64,000 nt of DNA from Candidatus Rhodoferax mariagerensis (GTDB taxonomy: Bacteria > Pseudomonadota > Gammaproteobacteria > Burkholderiales > Burkholderiaceae_C), in NCBI GenBank assembly GCA_016719055.1, contig JADKAW010000022.1, positions 33,532-97,531 on the forward strand, read 5' to 3'. Positions within the stretch are counted from its first letter, which is position 1; each line of letters opens with the position of its first letter. A model generated the notes under the pieces. It was not told the origin of the DNA, made no database searches, and worked only from the letters and a program-made list of their open reading frames with translations. A program made the position numbers and the translations under genes. Below, in pieces: positions 7,548 to 16,850 of the stretch.

Positions 7548-8126
7548 TCAGTCGTAATGAATCAGACCGTGACCCAACGCTGGCGTGCGGCCAGCCAGCA
7601 GCTCGGTCACAAAGGTCCAGATGGCGTCGCCTGAAGGCGGGCAACCCGGCAGAAAGTAGTCGATGTGCACCACCTCGTGAATCGGGTGTACCTGGTTCAG
7701 CGGCAACGGCAGCTCCGGGTCATTGGGAATCTGGTTGCCCACAGTACCACCGACCTGGCGACAATACACATCGCGCATCATCAGGCCGACGTCGCGCTGG
7801 TTGCGCTGTGCCGGCAGGCCGCCATTGATGGCACAGGCACCCATGGCGATCAGGGTTTTACAATTGGCCCGAAACTCGCGCAGTACATGCACGTTTTCGG
7901 CGTTGCACAAACCACCCTCTATCAGGCCAATGTCACAACGACCAATGGTTTTGATGTCGGTCAGCGGTGAGCGGTCGAACTCCACCAGTTCAAGCAAGTC
8001 GAGCAGGCGCTCATCAATGTCCAGAAAAGACATGTGGCAGCCAAAGCAGCCTGCCAGCGAGACCGTGGCGAGCTTTAGCTTGCGAGGCGTGTGCAAGCCT
8101 GTACCGGTGTTTGTGAATGGGTTCAT
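7548..8126 (-). CDS. hoxY: HoxY, hydrogenase small subunit
   Basis: This 192-residue iron-sulfur subunit holds the single proximal [4Fe-4S] cluster that takes electrons from the NiFe site of HoxH. Its cysteines appear in AGCFGCHMSFLD (about residue 26), GLCNAENV, GACAINGG and LPGCPPSGD. It lacks the twin-arginine leader of membrane-bound hydrogenases, so the enzyme is soluble. Its start codon overlaps the hoxU stop (ATGA arrangement), indicating translational coupling. Confidence 0.96.
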   Translation of the reverse strand: MNPFTNTGTGLHTPRKLKLATVSLAGCFGCHMSFLDIDERLLDLLELVEFDRSPLTDIKTIGRCDIGLIEGGLCNAENVHVLREFRANCKTLIAMGACAINGGLPAQRNQRDVGLMMRDVYCRQVGGTVGNQIPNDPELPLPLNQVHPIHEVVHIDYFLPGCPPSGDAIWTFVTELLAGRTPALGHGLIHYD

Positions 8127-8857
8127 GACTTGCTTTCGTCAATCTGTTCTGATACCGGCACGTTGTCAAAACGGCGTTGGCCAATCGGCACGGAAAAACC
8201 CTGGCGTTTGTGCAAAATGGCACCCACCGGACAAATGTTGGCGGCCCGGTCAGTGGCTGCCAACGCACTGTCGCCCATTTCCCCGCTGGGGCTGTTCACC
8301 AGCAAATGGGTGCGGATGCCATGGCCACCGATGGCAAACACGTCTTTGCGATCCACCTCGTGGCTGGCCCGCACGCACAGCGAGCACAAAATGCAGCGAT
8401 TCAGGTCTAGCAGCAAGTCCGGATGGCTGGCATCCACCCGGCGATGCGGGTAGAACTCTTCAAAATGCGGGCCCTCCATGCCCATGTCATAGGCCGTGGC
8501 CTGCAGGCGGCAATTGCCGCTTTTTTCGCACGATGGACAAAAGTGATTGCCCTCGATGAAGATCATTTGAAGCAGGGTTTTGCGTTGGGCATTGAGATCA
8601 TCGGTATTGCTTTCAACCTCTTGTCCAGAGGCCGCCTGCACCGCGCAGGCTGCGCCCATGCGGCCGTTGATTCGCACGGTGCACAAGCGGCATGATCCTT
8701 TGGCACCAAAATCAGGGTGCCAGCACAGGTGCGGGATGTAGTAGCCGGCGCGGGTCGCGGCCTGCAGGATCGATTCACCGGGGCCGAACTCGATCTCATC
8801 TCCGTCCAGCGAAAAAGTGCCAGGGCTCAGGGCGTCAATGCGATTGTGGTAGCTCAT
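8123..8857 (-). CDS. hoxU: HoxU, diaphorase iron-sulfur subunit
   Basis: This 244-residue protein resembles the N-terminal part of complex I subunit NuoG. It has an N-terminal [2Fe-2S] ferredoxin domain (HLCWHPDFGAKGSCRLCTVRING, about residues 43-65), then a His/Cys cluster region (HFCPSCEKSGNCRL) and a ferredoxin-like cluster (CILCSLCVRAS and later NICPVGAI). It relays electrons between the HoxYH hydrogenase module and the flavin in HoxF. It overlaps both neighbours by four bases (hoxF stop and hoxY start). Confidence 0.95.
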   Translation of the reverse strand: MSYHNRIDALSPGTFSLDGDEIEFGPGESILQAATRAGYYIPHLCWHPDFGAKGSCRLCTVRINGRMGAACAVQAASGQEVESNTDDLNAQRKTLLQMIFIEGNHFCPSCEKSGNCRLQATAYDMGMEGPHFEEFYPHRRVDASHPDLLLDLNRCILCSLCVRASHEVDRKDVFAIGGHGIRTHLLVNSPSGEMGDSALAATDRAANICPVGAILHKRQGFSVPIGQRRFDNVPVSEQIDESKS

Positions 8858-10644
8858 GCCAATGTCTCCAGATGTGCACCGCTGTCATCGCGCCCAGTGG
8901 CCAGGCGCGCCTGCGACAACTCGGCGTCCATGTCAAACCCTGGGGCGAAGTGCAGCGACTTCAAATGCTGTTCATAGGACGGGCGAAACTTGGAAATGGT
9001 GTCGCGCAGGGAGTTGCAAGCAGAGGCTCCCAGACCACAGTGGGTGGCACCGTGCATCAGCTTATCAAGTTCATACAGCACCTGCACGTCTTCACTCGAC
9101 CCATACCCGCGCTTGAGCTTGCCCATACGGCGCGACACCAGTTCGGTGCCCACACGGCACGGGGTGCAAAAACCACAGCTCTCATGGGCAAAAAAATGGG
9201 CAAAGTTGTGGGCCACATCAAACATGTCGCGACTGCGGTCAAACACCATGAAAGCGCCAGCGGTGTGCACGTCTTCGAAACCGATGCGCCGGCCAAATTC
9301 CAGCGCCGACAGGCAGATGCCGGATGGCCCCCCAACCTGAACAGCCTGCGTATCACGCGCGCCGCAGTCTTCCAAAATGCGGCCAATGCGGGTGCCAAAC
9401 GGGTATTCGTAAAGGCCGGGACGCTCGCAGTCGCCCGACACCGAATGAATTTTGGTGCCTGTGGACTGTGCCGTGCCAATACCTGCCCACCAGGCACCTG
9501 AATGCACGGCAATATGGGCAACCGCACTGAACGTCTCAACATTGTTGACCGTGGTTGGCCGGTCCAAGTAGCCGCACTCTACCGGAAACGGCGGGCGGAT
9601 GCGAGGCGTGCCACGTTTACCTTCTAGCGACTCGATCAGCGCCGACTCTTCGCCGCAGACGTACGCACCCGCGCCCACATGAATGTCAATGTCAAAGTCA
9701 AAACCGGCCTGCCCCTGAATGGAGGCCCCGAGTAAACCCTGTTCACGGCGGCGTTGCAACACGGCCTGCAGGGGCTCCAGCAGGTAACGGTATTCGCCAC
9801 GCAAGTAAACCAAGCCCTGGCGCGCGCCCACCACCAGCGCAGCAATCGTCATGCCTTCAAAAACCATATCTGCATAGCTGCTGAGCAAGACGCGGTCTTT
9901 GAAAGTACCCGGCTCGCCTTCGTCGGCATTGCACACCACATAGTGCGCATCGGCGCGGGCATTGCGGCACAGCTGCCACTTGGTGCCAGTGGCGTAACCC
10001 GCACCGCCACGTCCGCGCAGCTTGGAGCGTTTGATGTCATCGAGCATGCCCTGAGCGCCACGCGCCAAAGCTGCTGCAATGCCCTGGCCAGGTGCCGGCT
10101 GATCACCCAACTTGACATTGGCCAGTCGAATCTGGTCATCTACCCGTGACCATTCGGCGGGCCACTGGCTGGGGTGCACCTGCCGCTCAATCAGCGCCGC
10201 CATGTGCTCAATGCGGCCAGGGGTAAGTCGGGTAACCACATGATGGTGATTGACCAGCAGCGCCGGCCCCTGGTCGCACATGCCGGTGCAGGAGGTGGCG
10301 GCCACGCTGACCCGGCCATCGGCGCGCATGGTGTGGTGTTCGACCTTGAGAATATGGCGCAGGTGACGCCGCATTTCTTCGCTGCCCTGCATGCGATCGG
10401 TGATGTTGTCGCTGAACAATACCCGGTATTGGCCGACCGGCTGTCTGTGGAAGAAACGGTAAAACCCGGCCACGCCTTCCACGTGCGCCAGAGACAGTTT
10501 CAGAGCATTGGCCACCCCGGCCAGATCTTCGCGGGGCAACCAGCCCTTTTGCGCCTGGATTTCCCGCAAAATCTGCACCAGCCGCTGGGGTGAGCGCTGA
10601 TGCCTATCGAGCAAAACATCCATGTCGAATGCAATTGGTTTCAT
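8854..10644 (-). CDS. hoxF: HoxF, NAD-binding flavin subunit of the hydrogenase diaphorase
   Basis: This 596-residue protein fuses a NuoE-like [2Fe-2S] thioredoxin-fold domain (residues 1-170, including CTGMCDQGPALLV) to a NuoF-like domain. The latter has an FMN site (RGRGGAGYATGTKW), an NAD site (GAGAYVCGEESALIESLEGK) and the [4Fe-4S] motif SCGFCTPCR with a distal Cys in HCGLGASACNS. It exchanges electrons with NAD+/NADH. GAGGG, eight bases upstream, supports the ATG at 10644 (MKPIAFD) over a TTG at 10683. The fused NuoE part explains the absence of hoxE. It opens the hox gene block, 91 bases after the kinase gene. Confidence 0.96.
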   Translation of the reverse strand: MKPIAFDMDVLLDRHQRSPQRLVQILREIQAQKGWLPREDLAGVANALKLSLAHVEGVAGFYRFFHRQPVGQYRVLFSDNITDRMQGSEEMRRHLRHILKVEHHTMRADGRVSVAATSCTGMCDQGPALLVNHHHVVTRLTPGRIEHMAALIERQVHPSQWPAEWSRVDDQIRLANVKLGDQPAPGQGIAAALARGAQGMLDDIKRSKLRGRGGAGYATGTKWQLCRNARADAHYVVCNADEGEPGTFKDRVLLSSYADMVFEGMTIAALVVGARQGLVYLRGEYRYLLEPLQAVLQRRREQGLLGASIQGQAGFDFDIDIHVGAGAYVCGEESALIESLEGKRGTPRIRPPFPVECGYLDRPTTVNNVETFSAVAHIAVHSGAWWAGIGTAQSTGTKIHSVSGDCERPGLYEYPFGTRIGRILEDCGARDTQAVQVGGPSGICLSALEFGRRIGFEDVHTAGAFMVFDRSRDMFDVAHNFAHFFAHESCGFCTPCRVGTELVSRRMGKLKRGYGSSEDVQVLYELDKLMHGATHCGLGASACNSLRDTISKFRPSYEQHLKSLHFAPGFDMDAELSQARLATGRDDSGAHLETLA

Positions 10645-10735
10645 GACATAAACCCTCGGCCGTTCATTTGAAAAAACCAGCAAACAGTGCCGTCACTGTG
10701 CAGCAAAAAGATTGAATAGTCTTGATGCGGGTGCG

Positions 10736-13700
10736 TCAGGAGCGAGTTGCATTTAACAGCGATTCACAACTCTGCGCTGCCTGAAAAAAATCAAATACTA
10801 ACATGGCGTTCGTCAGTCGCTTGAACTCATCGGTATGATTGAAAGAAGGGTTCTGTTGCAGGCTTTCGAACACTTCGAGGGCCGACATGTCAGAAGTCTT
10901 GAGCAAGTGAAGCAGTTGACGCAAGGTTTCTTGACCGTCAGGCATCAAGGAGTTGGCCGCTACTGGGGCGTCCAGGTTGGCAAAACTGGCTTCGCAGGTT
11001 TTTGCAACTTTTTCCATGACCGACAGGGTCGACGCAACCGATGCCCTGAAGCGATCTGCCAAAACCTGAGTATCGATTGATTGCAGGGCCGCAGAGCTGA
11101 TACCCTGCGCCATGATCGCTTTAATGCTCAACTCGGCCTGGCGAGCGACGGCTGCCATGTAACTGGCACCCACCGTGGCCGACAGGCCTTTCAAGGTGTG
11201 CAGCAGGCGGGCTGCCAGCTCCCAATCGGACAACTTGAGCGCGGCTTCCAGTTGATCCGGCTGGCTGGCGATATCGCTCAAGTACGACTGCAAAACCCTT
11301 GCGTAGAGTGGGTGGTTACCCGCCAAACGCTCCAGCGCACCTTCCATATCAACCTTGTCGACGCTTGGCAGCGCGGGTTCAGAGGGCTGGCTGGGCGACA
11401 GACTGGCACTCTCTGACTTTGGCGCTTGCAACCATGACCCGGGTTGGGTCAGTTGCTGCAAAAGGGTGACCAGTTCTGTCAGCTTGAAAGGTTTGCCCAC
11501 ATGCGCATTCATTCCGGCGGCCAGACAGGCGTCTCTGTCACTGGCCATGGCATTGGCGGTCATGGCAACGATCGGCAACCCGGCCAGGCTTGCATCCTGG
11601 CGCAGCACGCGGGTGGCACTGTAACCGTCCATCACCGGCATCTGAATATCCATCAGCACTGCATCAAACCCCTGCCCCTGGGCAATTGCCCGGTGCACCG
11701 CCTCCACGCCGAGCTGGCCATTTTCTGCCAACACAACCAAAGCGCCTTCGTTGCTGAGCATCTCCTGCGCCACCTGCTGGTTGATGATGTTGTCTTCAAC
11801 CACCAGCAAACGCATACCGAGCAAGGGCTGCGAAACAGCCACGGCAGCACCAGGATGCAGCGGCTGGCGATCATCGGCCAAGGCATCTGACACGGCGTCG
11901 TACAACATCGATGCCGTGACCGGTTTTACCAAGAACCCACTCAGTTTGGACTGGTCTTCGGCGCTGCGTTGGATCAGCGCTTCGCGCCCATTGGCCGTAA
12001 CCATGACCACCACTGGCGCTGCCAGGTCAGGCCTGTCGGTCTTGATCCGGTTGATGGTTTCCCAGCCATCCATGCCAGGCATCAGCCAGTCAACGAAAAT
12101 CGCCTGATACGGGGGCCGGCCAGCGTCTACCCGACCTCGCATCATCGCCAGCGCCTCGACACCACCGGCAGCCAGGTCAACTTTCCAACCCAACGATTCA
12201 GCCATTGCTGCCAGGACAACACGCGCGCTCGGGTTGTCATCCACCACAAGCACATTCAAACCCGCTGGCATCGGGGGTGTGGTCATGGCAACTTTGGGCT
12301 GGTCTGTGGCGATGGGCAGGGTCGCTGCAAAAGAAAACGTGCTGCCGACACCCAGCTCACTGGAAAGACTGAGCGTTCCTCCCATTAAAGAAACCAGGCG
12401 CCGGCTGATAGACAGGCCCAGGCCAGTGCCGCCAAAGCGTCGTGTCGTGGAGGCTTCGGCCTGTGTAAAACCCTCAAAAATATGCTTTTGATTTTCTGGC
12501 GCAATGCCAATACCGCTGTCTCGCACTGAAAACTGCAGGCTCACATCCGTCGCGGTTTTGGTGATGACCCGGATGCAGATGACAACCTCGCCTTCAGCGG
12601 TAAATTTGATCGCATTGCCGCTGAGATTGATCAGGACCTGCTGCAGCCGCAAGGTGTCGCCCATCAGAGCTTTTGGAATGGCCGGATCGAGGTCAAACAG
12701 CACCTCGACCGGCTTGGCACCTAGATTGGCCGAGACGATCACCGAAATATCACGCAACAGCTTGTCGATGCGAAAAACTCGCGACTCCAGCACCATCTTG
12801 CCCGCGTCGATTTTTGAGAAATCAAGAATATCGTTCAGCAGGCCCAACAGTGAGCGGGCGGCACCTTCGGCTTTGTCGGTGTAATCCAGCTGACGTTTGG
12901 ACAGATCGGTGTTTTGCAGCAGCTTGAGCATACCCAGCACTGCGTTCATCGGGGTTCTGATTTCATGACTCATGTTGGCCAGAAACTGGCCTTTGGCCGC
13001 AGTCGCAGTTTCGGCCTCTTGACGCGCCATCTGAAGGCGCTGCTCAAGCAGTTTGTTGACCGTGATATCGGTCCGAATGCCAATGTAGTGATGCGGTAGG
13101 CCGTCCGGTCCGGTCAATGGAATGATGGTGGCATTCACCCAATAAAAGCCGCCATTTTTTTTTCGATTTTTGACATCCCCATGCCAGACATGGCCCTGGG
13201 TGATGGTGCGCCAAAGCTCTTCAAACAATGCTGGTGGATGCTCATCAGATTTGACAATGCGGTGGTTTTGCCCCATCAGCTCATCGACGCGGTAACCACT
13301 GATGTCGCAAAACCGCTGGTTGGCATAGGTGATGCAACCGTTCAGATCCGTGATACTGACAATGGCGTGCTGGTCCAGTGCAAATTTCTGGTTGCTAAGC
13401 TCCATGTGCTCGACCATCAAGCGGGCTGACACGACGTTCAGCGCGTGGCCCAGGGCCTCGATTTCGGCACTGCTGCGCGACACTTGCAACGTTGCGCCAT
13501 GAGCCACATCAAGCTGGGCCGCGAAATTTGTGGCTTCACGCAGCGCACGCATGGCCGGTCGCAATAACATGGACAGCAGCAGCAGGGTGGCCAGGGTGGC
13601 AAGCAGCACGGCTTTGGCGGCTTGCCACCGAATCTGGTCGGCGATGATGTCAAAGGTATCCAGGCGATAGTTGATGCGCACCCAACCCAGGGCTTCTTGC

Positions 13701-14215
13701 GCACTACCGATGCGATGCCATGCCGTCATCGTGCCACGGTTTCCGGCAAGAAAGTCCCGGTGAATGGCGCTATGCGGCTTGGTTTCAAAAATCGTGTCAG
13801 GGCCACTAGGGCCCGGAACCTCAATAGCCGCAGCGTTGTAGCGAGGGGACCATGCCCCGTTTTTGTTGACAACTTCAGACAGCGGTCGGCCATTGACATC
13901 GGTAACCAGCACCGAGTAGATACCATCGATGGTGGCCGTTTGCAATGTCAGAGTTTCGATGCGCTCAGGCTCGTTGGTCAGCAGGAAGTGGGCGTCAACC
14001 GTGGCCAGGTTTTGTGCCAACGCAATCATCTGCGCCGAGATGCTTCGTTTGGTGCTGGCGGTTTCTTCAACGGCGCGGTAATAGCCATAGCCCATGATAG
14101 ATATGACCAGGCATGCAGACGTCAGCAGCATGATTTGCCACTCCAGGCTGCGCGGTAACCAGCGCCATACCGGGCCTGGCAGCACCCCGATGGTTTTGGA
14201 TCCGCTTTGTTTCAT
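10736..14215 (-). CDS. hybrid sensor histidine kinase (TM-PAS-HisKA-HATPase-REC-REC-HPt)
   Basis: This is a 1159-residue BarA-like inner-membrane sensor. Two membrane segments (about residues 27-46 and 200-218) flank a 150-residue periplasmic domain. They are followed by a PAS domain (about 270-390), HisKA with phosphoacceptor His417 (NMSHEIRTPMN), a HATPase domain (NLSGNAIKF, DSGIGI, GTGLGLSI), two receiver domains (Asp709 and Asp856) and a C-terminal HPt domain (His1006 in ARLLHTLKG). It lies 25 bases after the REC-GGDEF gene and 91 before hoxF on the same strand, so co-transcription and control of hydrogenase or c-di-GMP output are plausible but unproved. Confidence 0.9.
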   Translation of the reverse strand: MKQSGSKTIGVLPGPVWRWLPRSLEWQIMLLTSACLVISIMGYGYYRAVEETASTKRSISAQMIALAQNLATVDAHFLLTNEPERIETLTLQTATIDGIYSVLVTDVNGRPLSEVVNKNGAWSPRYNAAAIEVPGPSGPDTIFETKPHSAIHRDFLAGNRGTMTAWHRIGSAQEALGWVRINYRLDTFDIIADQIRWQAAKAVLLATLATLLLLSMLLRPAMRALREATNFAAQLDVAHGATLQVSRSSAEIEALGHALNVVSARLMVEHMELSNQKFALDQHAIVSITDLNGCITYANQRFCDISGYRVDELMGQNHRIVKSDEHPPALFEELWRTITQGHVWHGDVKNRKKNGGFYWVNATIIPLTGPDGLPHHYIGIRTDITVNKLLEQRLQMARQEAETATAAKGQFLANMSHEIRTPMNAVLGMLKLLQNTDLSKRQLDYTDKAEGAARSLLGLLNDILDFSKIDAGKMVLESRVFRIDKLLRDISVIVSANLGAKPVEVLFDLDPAIPKALMGDTLRLQQVLINLSGNAIKFTAEGEVVICIRVITKTATDVSLQFSVRDSGIGIAPENQKHIFEGFTQAEASTTRRFGGTGLGLSISRRLVSLMGGTLSLSSELGVGSTFSFAATLPIATDQPKVAMTTPPMPAGLNVLVVDDNPSARVVLAAMAESLGWKVDLAAGGVEALAMMRGRVDAGRPPYQAIFVDWLMPGMDGWETINRIKTDRPDLAAPVVVMVTANGREALIQRSAEDQSKLSGFLVKPVTASMLYDAVSDALADDRQPLHPGAAVAVSQPLLGMRLLVVEDNIINQQVAQEMLSNEGALVVLAENGQLGVEAVHRAIAQGQGFDAVLMDIQMPVMDGYSATRVLRQDASLAGLPIVAMTANAMASDRDACLAAGMNAHVGKPFKLTELVTLLQQLTQPGSWLQAPKSESASLSPSQPSEPALPSVDKVDMEGALERLAGNHPLYARVLQSYLSDIASQPDQLEAALKLSDWELAARLLHTLKGLSATVGASYMAAVARQAELSIKAIMAQGISSAALQSIDTQVLADRFRASVASTLSVMEKVAKTCEASFANLDAPVAANSLMPDGQETLRQLLHLLKTSDMSALEVFESLQQNPSFNHTDEFKRLTNAMLVFDFFQAAQSCESLLNATRS

Positions 14216-14240
14216 GCCTTGTTGCTGAAAGGGTTCAGCG

Positions 14241-15197
14241 CTATGTTAATTGATCACCACAAACACGCGCCCGACCGGCATTTTTTGCGCAATAGAGTTG
14301 AGCATCGGCCAAAGCCAGCAATTTGTCAGCATCGCTGGCCACGTTGCCGGGCTGCCCCGCCACCCCAAGACTGATCGTAACAACATTGGATACCTGAGAC
14401 GCAGCATGAGGAATGTTGCGCAAACGCACATTTTTTTCAAGGTCTGCGGCAATGAGCAACGCATCCTCAAATGCCGTGTCTGGAAGGATGCAGGCGAATT
14501 CTTCACCGCCATAACGGGCGACCAGATCGGCCGGTCGGCGCAGGCTCTCTTTGAGTGTGGCCGCAATGTCGCGCAGGCAATCGTCGCCTGCTTGGTGACC
14601 ATAGTGGTCGTTATAGCGTTTAAAAAAGTCAACGTCCAGCATGATCAAGGCCAGTGGGGATCTGGAGCGCTGTGACCTGGCGGTTTCAACGGCTAGTTGC
14701 TGGTCGAAATAACGCCGATTAAAAACCCCTGTCAGCCCGTCAAGAAACACCAGCTTGCGCATGAGGTCAGACTGCAGTTTGAGTGTGAGCTGCGTTTTAA
14801 CCCGGGCACGCACCACTGCTGGGTTGACGGGCTTGGAAATAAAGTCGACCGCGCCGACGTCCAGTCCGCGGGTTTCCTGGGCGGCATCAGTATGGGCCGT
14901 GACAAAAATCACAGGAATGTCACTGGTCGCGGGATCAGCCTTGAGTGCCTGGCACACCTCGAAACCATCCATGCCCGGCATCACAACATCCAGCAGCACC
15001 AGGTCAGGTGGCGTTTTGTGACAAAAATCAAGAGCCCGCTGCCCACTGGTGGCCATGAAGACCTGGTATTGCATCGCAAAAATCTGGTGCATTACCTGAA
15101 TATTGATGGGTTGGTCGTCTACCACCAGCAAACGGGGTTTGCCCGCTGGCACTTCAAGCAATTTGGCGATGTTGGCTTGATCAGACTGCATGGACAC
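14241..15197 (-). CDS. response regulator with diguanylate cyclase output (REC-GGDEF)
   Basis: This 318-residue PleD/WspR-like protein has a receiver domain (acidic pocket VVDD near residues 25-28, phosphoacceptor Asp70 in LLDVVMPGMDG, Lys122 in SKPVNP) joined to a GGDEF domain. The active-site motif is GGEEF (residues 230-234). The RPAD inhibitory site (221-224) precedes it, so the enzyme should make c-di-GMP with product inhibition. It lies directly upstream of the hybrid kinase, whose HPt domain is the obvious phosphodonor. Confidence 0.92.
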   Translation of the reverse strand: MSMQSDQANIAKLLEVPAGKPRLLVVDDQPINIQVMHQIFAMQYQVFMATSGQRALDFCHKTPPDLVLLDVVMPGMDGFEVCQALKADPATSDIPVIFVTAHTDAAQETRGLDVGAVDFISKPVNPAVVRARVKTQLTLKLQSDLMRKLVFLDGLTGVFNRRYFDQQLAVETARSQRSRSPLALIMLDVDFFKRYNDHYGHQAGDDCLRDIAATLKESLRRPADLVARYGGEEFACILPDTAFEDALLIAADLEKNVRLRNIPHAASQVSNVVTISLGVAGQPGNVASDADKLLALADAQLYCAKNAGRARVCGDQLT

Positions 15198-15412
15198 TTT
15201 TTCGTGTTTGGTTCGCTAAAATGAGAGCAACAAACTACCTGCCTCGCGGAATCTGTGCGTGGCCATTTGCCCAGGCGCCAGGTTTTGCCACCAACGACAA
15301 GCGACAACACATTCCTGCTCCGACTTCAGGGTCAATCAGTATAGTTCAGACGACTGTCATCACCAGCACTTCACCAGTGCGGCCTCGGCAAAGCGAAGCA
15401 GCATTAAGCGCT

Positions 15413-15437
15413 CAATAAAAGGGCCCCTTTGGGGCGC
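15413..15437 (-). terminator. probable intrinsic terminator of kdgF
   Basis: Read on the minus strand, GCCCC, AAA, GGGGC forms a tight hairpin (15423-15435) followed by CCTTTTATT. It lies about 30 bases beyond the kdgF stop codon. The short GC stem plus T-run is a reasonable rho-independent terminator. Confidence 0.55.
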
Positions 15438-15465
15438 AATCCAGTGCCATCCTGGGCTTCCATCT

Positions 15466-15798
15466 TTAAAGAAAATCGTCTCTGCGCGGAGAAAACTGGT
15501 CCAGCAGGACACTGTCTTGTTCCAGTGCCACCACGCCATGAAACTGCAGGCGAGGCGCAATGAAGGCATCACCAAATTGCAGAATGCGTTTGCTGCCGGC
15601 CACATCGACCTCGAAAGATCCTGCCACCACAAACGCGATCTGGTCATGAGCCTCGTGTGCGTGGGCAGTGCCAACAGCACCTTTGTCAAACTGCACAAGT
15701 ACCGACATCAGCCCGGGGGTATGACCCACTATTTTTCGCCGAATACCGTCGCCCAGGTCGGTCCAGGCTGTACTGGCGTTGTCAAAGTAATGTTGCAT
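15466..15798 (-). CDS. kdgF: KdgF-type cupin (unsaturated uronate linearisation)
   Basis: This 110-residue single-domain cupin has the metal-binding pattern HAHEAHDQIAFVVAGSFEV (about residues 45-63) and a second strand pair with FHGV. KdgF-family proteins, as far as I recall, convert unsaturated uronate monomers to linear ketones in pectin and alginate breakdown. The call rests on fold, length and position: it is divergent from kduI-kduD-kdgR. The ATG at 15798 (MQHYFDNAS) is chosen because homology begins there; an upstream ATG at 15855 would add 19 unsupported residues. Confidence 0.75.
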   Translation of the reverse strand: MQHYFDNASTAWTDLGDGIRRKIVGHTPGLMSVLVQFDKGAVGTAHAHEAHDQIAFVVAGSFEVDVAGSKRILQFGDAFIAPRLQFHGVVALEQDSVLLDQFSPRRDDFL

Positions 15799-15867
15799 GG
15801 TGAGGACTGTGAGTGATGGGAAAGTCGAGACAAGGCTTTCGCAATAATGTATCATTCATCAACAAAA

Positions 15868-15884
15868 TTGAAACGATGGTTCAA
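15868..15884. promoter_or_regulatory. putative KdgR operator between kdgF and kduI
   Basis: TTGAAAC-GAT-GGTTCAA is an imperfect palindrome (six of seven pairs) in the AT-rich divergent region. It shares the half-site TTGAAAC with the palindrome upstream of kdgR at 17620-17650, and both resemble the TGAAA/TTTCA core of enterobacterial KdgR boxes. Regulation by the nearby KdgR is inference. Confidence 0.5.
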
Positions 15885-15985
15885 TAAATAAAAACTGTAT
15901 TTCAAAATTCACCGCAACGTGTTCCGATTGTGGGCACGTCTAATTAACCAAGCACCTGCATAAAGTGCTCACCCAAGGGCAACCC

Positions 15986-16822
15986 ATGGAAATCCGCCAG
16001 CCAATTCACAGTGATCACGTCAGAACGCTCGATACCGAGGGTCTGCGTCGACATTTTCTGATTGATGGTTTGTTCAAGCCTGATGAAGCCACCCTGACCT
16101 ACAGTCAGATCGACCGCATCATTGTGGGCGGCATCATGCCTGTTAGCCAGGCTGTCAGTTTCTCGCCAGAACTGGGGCGTCACACGGGGACCGACTTTTT
16201 TCTGCAACGCCGAGAACTGGGCTTGATCAATATTGGCGGCGCCGCCCGCGTAGTTGCGGATGATCAGACCTTTGACATCGCGGCGCGTGAAGCGCTGTAT
16301 GTCGGTCAGGGCACACAGCAACTGGCGTTCAGCAGTGTCGATGCCGCGCATCCCGCCAAACTGTATTTCAACAGCGCACCCGCACACACCCATTACCCAA
16401 CGCGCAAAGTCACCTTGGCACAGGCTTCGCCAGAAACCCTGGGGGCAGCTGAGACCAGCAACCGTCGCACCATCTACAAGTTCATGGTGCCCGACGTGTT
16501 GCCGACCTGCCAGCTCGCCATGGGCATGACGCAACTTGAGCCGGGCAGTATGTGGAACACCATGCCGTGTCATACGCACGACCGGCGCATGGAGGTGTAT
16601 TTTTACTTTGACATGAACGACAGCGCCGTGGTCTTTCACATGATGGGCGAGCCGCAGCAGACGCGACACATTGTGGTGCGCAACGAGCAGGCGGTGATCA
16701 GCCCAAGCTGGTCGATTCACTCGGGCGTGGGCACCCAGGCCTACACCTTTATCTGGGGCATGGTGGGTGAGAACCAGGTGTTCAAGGACATGGACCACGT
16801 GCCGATGGGCGCGCTTTTATAA
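15986..16822 (+). CDS. kduI: 5-dehydro-4-deoxy-D-glucuronate isomerase
   Basis: This 278-residue cytoplasmic enzyme has the same length as E. coli KduI and the same landmarks: IDRIIVGGIMP, RRELGLINIGGA, the zinc-site segment CHTHDRRMEVYFYF and the near-invariant QAVISPSWSIHSG. It isomerises 5-keto-4-deoxyuronate to 2,5-diketo-3-deoxygluconate in the catabolism of pectin-derived or other unsaturated uronates. The start MEIRQPIHSDH at 15986 matches the family N terminus. kduD follows 28 bases downstream. Confidence 0.97.
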   Translation: MEIRQPIHSDHVRTLDTEGLRRHFLIDGLFKPDEATLTYSQIDRIIVGGIMPVSQAVSFSPELGRHTGTDFFLQRRELGLINIGGAARVVADDQTFDIAAREALYVGQGTQQLAFSSVDAAHPAKLYFNSAPAHTHYPTRKVTLAQASPETLGAAETSNRRTIYKFMVPDVLPTCQLAMGMTQLEPGSMWNTMPCHTHDRRMEVYFYFDMNDSAVVFHMMGEPQQTRHIVVRNEQAVISPSWSIHSGVGTQAYTFIWGMVGENQVFKDMDHVPMGALL

Positions 16823-16850
16823 ACACCGGTATTACGCATTGGAGCACCAC

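Noticed and set aside
16767..16850. An upstream extension of kduD overlapping the end of kduI
   Set aside because: The GTG at 16851 with GGAG upstream gives the exact family length; the extension has no similarity.
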